DNA of 26,258 nucleotides from Candidatus Avelusimicrobium faecicola (GTDB lineage Bacteria > Elusimicrobiota > Elusimicrobia > Elusimicrobiales > Elusimicrobiaceae), in assembly GCA_900540405.1 (NCBI GenBank), contig UQFW01000014.1, forward strand, positions 1 to 26,258. Reading direction: 5' to 3'. The notes under the pieces are model-generated. The model was not told the DNA's origin. It was given only the letters and a program-made list of their open reading frames with translations, and did no database searches. Made by a program: the position numbers and the translations under genes. This document shows, piece by piece, positions 23,598 through 26,258 of this stretch. Numbering within the stretch: position 1 is the first letter of the stretch; each line of letters starts with the position of its first letter.

Positions 23598-23607
23598 ATT
23601 TTACCAA
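23598..23607 (-). promoter_or_regulatory. Extended -10 promoter of the small lipoprotein gene
   Basis: The minus strand reads TTGGTAAAAT after a T-run, one base from the glmU and infC -10 elements. It ends 6 bp before the ATG. Confidence 0.5.
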
Positions 23608-23645
23608 AAAAGCGGCTCTGCAACAGGCGGTCAAATTTGCTAAAA

Positions 23646-23655
23646 TTGATATAAT
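23646..23655 (+). promoter_or_regulatory. Extended -10 promoter of nusB-ligA
   Basis: TTGATATAAT is a perfect -10 with the TGn extension. The -35 region is weak. Initiation near 23662 gives a leader of about 26 nt holding an AAGGTGGT ribosome site. Confidence 0.65.
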
Positions 23656-23687
23656 ACATTTACAATTTTTAAGGTGGTCACTTTTTT

Positions 23688-24098
23688 ATGAGCAACAGAA
23701 GATTAGCCCGCGAATGTGCGCTGCAAGCGCTTTATTATGCAGATAGCTTAAAAGATATGCCGCAGGAAGATGTGTTGGATTACGCGGCCGATTACCGCAA
23801 AGAATTGGGGGAATACTTCCCGTTTTGCGAGGAGCTTATCAAAGGGGCGTTAACCCACCTGAAAGAAATTGATGCCATGGTATCTTCCTATGCTAAAAAC
23901 TGGACGATTAGCCGTATGTCCGCGGTGGACCGCTCTATTTTGCGCATGGCCACTTACGAGCTTGTTTTCAGCCCGGAAAAAACACCCGTGCCCGCTATTA
24001 TAGACGAAGCCATTGAACTGGCCAAAAAATACTCTACCGAAAATTCCAGCAAATTTATTAACGGCCTTTTAGACCAGCTTAAAAAAGAACGTAAATAA
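23688..24098 (+). CDS. nusB: Transcription antitermination factor NusB
   Basis: A 136-residue all-helical NusB. The N-terminal segment is RRLARECALQALYYAD. Then come YAKNWTISRMSAVDRSILRMATYEL, IIDEAIELAKKYSTENSSKFINGLLDQL and a basic end. It pairs with NusE (S10) on boxA RNA to support rRNA transcription. AAGGTGGT lies 9 nt before the ATG. ligA follows 5 bp downstream. Confidence 0.97.
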   Translation: MSNRRLARECALQALYYADSLKDMPQEDVLDYAADYRKELGEYFPFCEELIKGALTHLKEIDAMVSSYAKNWTISRMSAVDRSILRMATYELVFSPEKTPVPAIIDEAIELAKKYSTENSSKFINGLLDQLKKERK

Positions 24099-24103
24099 AA
24101 ACT

Positions 24104-26086
24104 ATGGACTTCAACCCCAAAGAAGAAATTGAGCGGCTCAAAAAGCTGGTCAATTACCATAACAACCTTTATTATAATTTGGACAATCCCATCCTGTCCG
24201 ATACGCAGTACGACGAGCTTTACAACCAATTAAAAACGCTGGAAGAGCGTTTCCCGCAGTTTCGCACTAAAAATTCCCCCACCCAGCGCGTGGGCGGAAC
24301 AGTCAGTTCCACCTTTGCCCCGGTGCCCCATGCCGTACCCATGATGTCTTTGGATAACTCTTATTCGCCCGCCGAAGTGAGCGAATGGTACGCCCGCACC
24401 GCCAAATTATTGGCCCGTACCGATTTTGATATGGTGGTGGAAGCCAAAATTGACGGGATTTCCTGCTCGCTTTTATATACCAACGGCAAACTGGTGCGCG
24501 CCTCCAGCCGCGGGGACGGCAAAACCGGCGAGGACATCACCCAAAACGTGCTGACCGTGCAGGATATTCCGCACCAAATTCCCAACGCCCCCCTGGGGGA
24601 TTTGGAAGTGCGCGGCGAAATTTATTTAGATAAAAAAGATTTGGAAATCCTCAACCAAAAACAACAACAAGCTGGGGAAAACATTTTTGCCAACACCCGC
24701 AACGCGGCGGCAGGCTCCCTGCGCCAGAAAGATGCCGCCATTACCGCCACCCGCCCCCTTAAATTTTTTGCCCATTCCTTTGGGGCGGGGCATATCCAGG
24801 CGGATACGTTCAGCGGGTTTATCCGCTTGTGCCAAAGCTGGGGTTTTGCCGTCAGCCCGGTGCGCCTGCAAACGGCCGCGCTGGCCGACGTTCTGCAATT
24901 TTACAAACAGTTTGATACAGACCGCCACAACTTGCCTTTTGATGTAGACGGCCTGGTAGTAAAGGTGGATAGTTTTTCATTACAACGCATTTTGGGCAAC
25001 ACCGCCAAAAGCCCCCGCTGGGCTATCGCGTTCAAATACCCGGCCCAACAAGCTACCACCACACTCAAAAACGTTTTATTTTCCGTGGGGCGCAGTGGCA
25101 TTATCACCCCGGTAGCGGAGTTGGAGCCGGTCCCGTGCGCGGGCGTGATTATTTCCAACGCTACCTTGCATAATTTTGACGAAGTAAAACGCCTGGGCGT
25201 GCGCGTGGGAGATAAAGTAATTATTGAACGCGCGGGGGAAGTAATCCCCAAAGTGGTTAAGGTGGCGCAATCGTTAGGGCAGCACGAAGTTTTGCCGCCC
25301 GCCGAGTGCCCCTCTTGCCACAGCCGTGTGTATAAGGAAGAAGGCGAAGTGGGCTACTATTGCATTAACCCCGCCTGCCCGGCTCAGTTGCGGGCGCGGC
25401 TGTTGCACTTTGCTTCCCGCGGCGCCATGGATATTGACGGCCTGGGGGAAAACATTGTGGACCAGTTGCTCTCCCGCCAATTTGTTAAAAACTTTGCCGA
25501 TATTTACCGCTTGAGCTTTTTACACCTGCTCAGCCTGGATAATTTTAAGGATAAAAAAGCCCAAAACCTGTTAGACGCTATTGAGGCCAGCAAACACCGC
25601 CCGCTCGCGCGGCTGTTATTTGCGCTGGGAATTGCGTTTGTGGGGGCCAAAACGGCGGAATTATTGGCAGACCGCTTTAGAACCATGGACGCGTTTTTAC
25701 AAGCCGGGCCGGAAGAATTGCAAGCCATCCCGGAAGTGGGCGAAACGGTATCCCAAAGCGTGTACGATTTTACGCACGACCCGAAAGCCCTGGAACTGGT
25801 GGAAGATTTGCGCCGCGAGGGGCTCAATTTTACCCAACCCCAAAAACAGCTTTCCGCCAACATTTTTGAGGGAAAGACCCTTGTTTTTACCGGGGAACTG
25901 ACCACCATGACCCGCACCCAGGCCGAACTGAAAGCCAAAGAATACGGCGCCAAAACCAGCGGGAGCGTTTCCAAAAAAACGGCCTATGTGGTGGCGGGGG
26001 CCGAGGCGGGCAGCAAGCTGAAAAAAGCGCAGGAACTGGGCGTACCCGTACTGACCGAACAGCAATTTTTAGATATGTTAAAATAG
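24104..26086 (+). CDS. ligA: NAD-dependent DNA ligase
   Basis: A 660-residue LigA of normal length. It has the Ia domain (YYNLDNPILSDTQYDELY), the adenylation domain with catalytic Lys115 in EAKIDG, then an OB fold and a four-Cys zinc finger (CPSCHSR then CINPACPAQ). A helix-hairpin-helix region follows (RGAMDIDGLGENIVDQLL, GIAFVGAKTAELLA), and a C-terminal BRCT domain from about 585 (FEGKTLVFTGELTTMTR). It seals nicks using NAD. No strong ribosome site is seen, so coupling to nusB is likely. The TAG stop lies inside the terminator stem. Confidence 0.98.
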   Translation: MDFNPKEEIERLKKLVNYHNNLYYNLDNPILSDTQYDELYNQLKTLEERFPQFRTKNSPTQRVGGTVSSTFAPVPHAVPMMSLDNSYSPAEVSEWYARTAKLLARTDFDMVVEAKIDGISCSLLYTNGKLVRASSRGDGKTGEDITQNVLTVQDIPHQIPNAPLGDLEVRGEIYLDKKDLEILNQKQQQAGENIFANTRNAAAGSLRQKDAAITATRPLKFFAHSFGAGHIQADTFSGFIRLCQSWGFAVSPVRLQTAALADVLQFYKQFDTDRHNLPFDVDGLVVKVDSFSLQRILGNTAKSPRWAIAFKYPAQQATTTLKNVLFSVGRSGIITPVAELEPVPCAGVIISNATLHNFDEVKRLGVRVGDKVIIERAGEVIPKVVKVAQSLGQHEVLPPAECPSCHSRVYKEEGEVGYYCINPACPAQLRARLLHFASRGAMDIDGLGENIVDQLLSRQFVKNFADIYRLSFLHLLSLDNFKDKKAQNLLDAIEASKHRPLARLLFALGIAFVGAKTAELLADRFRTMDAFLQAGPEELQAIPEVGETVSQSVYDFTHDPKALELVEDLRREGLNFTQPQKQLSANIFEGKTLVFTGELTTMTRTQAELKAKEYGAKTSGSVSKKTAYVVAGAEAGSKLKKAQELGVPVLTEQQFLDMLK

Positions 26087-26105
26087 AGCGTCCTGCTCTA
26101 TTTTT
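26081..26105 (+). terminator. Intrinsic terminator of nusB-ligA
   Basis: A 9-bp stem (26081-26089 with 26095-26103), loop GTCCT, with five T residues at its 3' side. The ligA stop codon (26084-26086) is part of the 5' arm. Confidence 0.85.
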
Positions 26106-26258
26106 CCTTCCTTTTTCAAAGGGTTTTTATCCGCCTGGTTGCGGTATTCGCACCGCCGTCACGTTTAGGAATTTCCCTTTTTATTCTGTTGTTGTTGCCG
26201 TTTAATGCACCCCGAATTGCCGTCCGCAGGACAAACCTATTTTGAGCCGGGCGTTTTA
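26106..26258. other. Non-coding or unresolved sequence at the window end
   Basis: No convincing gene is seen in these last 153 bp. A minus-strand frame is open from the window edge to a stop at 26116-26118 (47 codons), but it uses AGG, AGA and CGG codons that are rare in neighbouring genes and has no recognisable motif. Confidence 0.4.

Noticed and set aside
26116..26258. Partial minus-strand gene entering from the right edge
   Set aside because: The 47-codon frame has atypical codons, no motif and no visible start; it cannot be supported without flanking sequence.

Overview
This 26 kb window is a gene-dense piece of a bacterial chromosome made almost entirely of housekeeping genes. No rRNA, tRNA, phage, insertion sequence or CRISPR array was seen. 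Several traits fit the phylum Elusimicrobiota, most likely a gut lineage: a free-standing type IV pilin-like gene dropped between dnaK and dnaJ, an HrcA/CIRCE heat-shock system, moderate GC, and lipoproteins that imply an outer membrane. This placement comes from gene content and protein style, not from a marker-gene search, so it is moderate confidence only.

Left part (1-13.5 kb, all minus strand). Reading in transcription order from the right: dnaJ-rsmE-mtaB (chaperone, 16S rRNA methylation, tRNA methylthiolation); glmU-prs-rplY-pth (UDP-GlcNAc synthesis, PRPP synthesis, ribosomal protein L25, peptidyl-tRNA hydrolase), closed by a terminator; pheS-pheT plus a small coiled-coil gene, closed by a terminator; and zapA-rarA-xseA-xseB-tlyA (division ring, replication-stress ATPase, exonuclease VII, rRNA methyltransferase), ending in a long hairpin at the window edge. 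Many of these genes overlap by 1-11 bp, so translational coupling is likely.

Middle part (13.5-19 kb). This is the heat-shock locus hrcA-grpE-dnaK. It is driven by a near-consensus promoter with a CIRCE operator downstream and a second, degenerate CIRCE-like site over the -35. A strong terminator follows dnaK. A self-contained pilin gene with its own promoter and terminator then separates dnaK from dnaJ.

Right part. On the plus strand tatD is followed by two tightly coupled genes of unknown function, a lipoprotein and a membrane-anchored helical protein. A 441-bp intergenic region then holds a cluster of short repeats and a duplicated GC-rich hairpin. The minus-strand operon infC-rpmI-rplT (IF3, L35, L20) converges on it and carries a large candidate regulatory RNA structure between infC and rpmI. 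A small lipoprotein gene lies just upstream of infC. On the plus strand nusB-ligA ends with a terminator whose stem contains the ligA stop codon.

The most interesting items are the repeat cluster, the infC-rpmI RNA element, the doubled CIRCE arrangement, the interposed Cys-rich pilin, the unknown envelope gene pair, and a shared extended -10 motif (TTGN-TATAAT) that in some genes sits so close to the start codon that leaderless mRNAs are likely.
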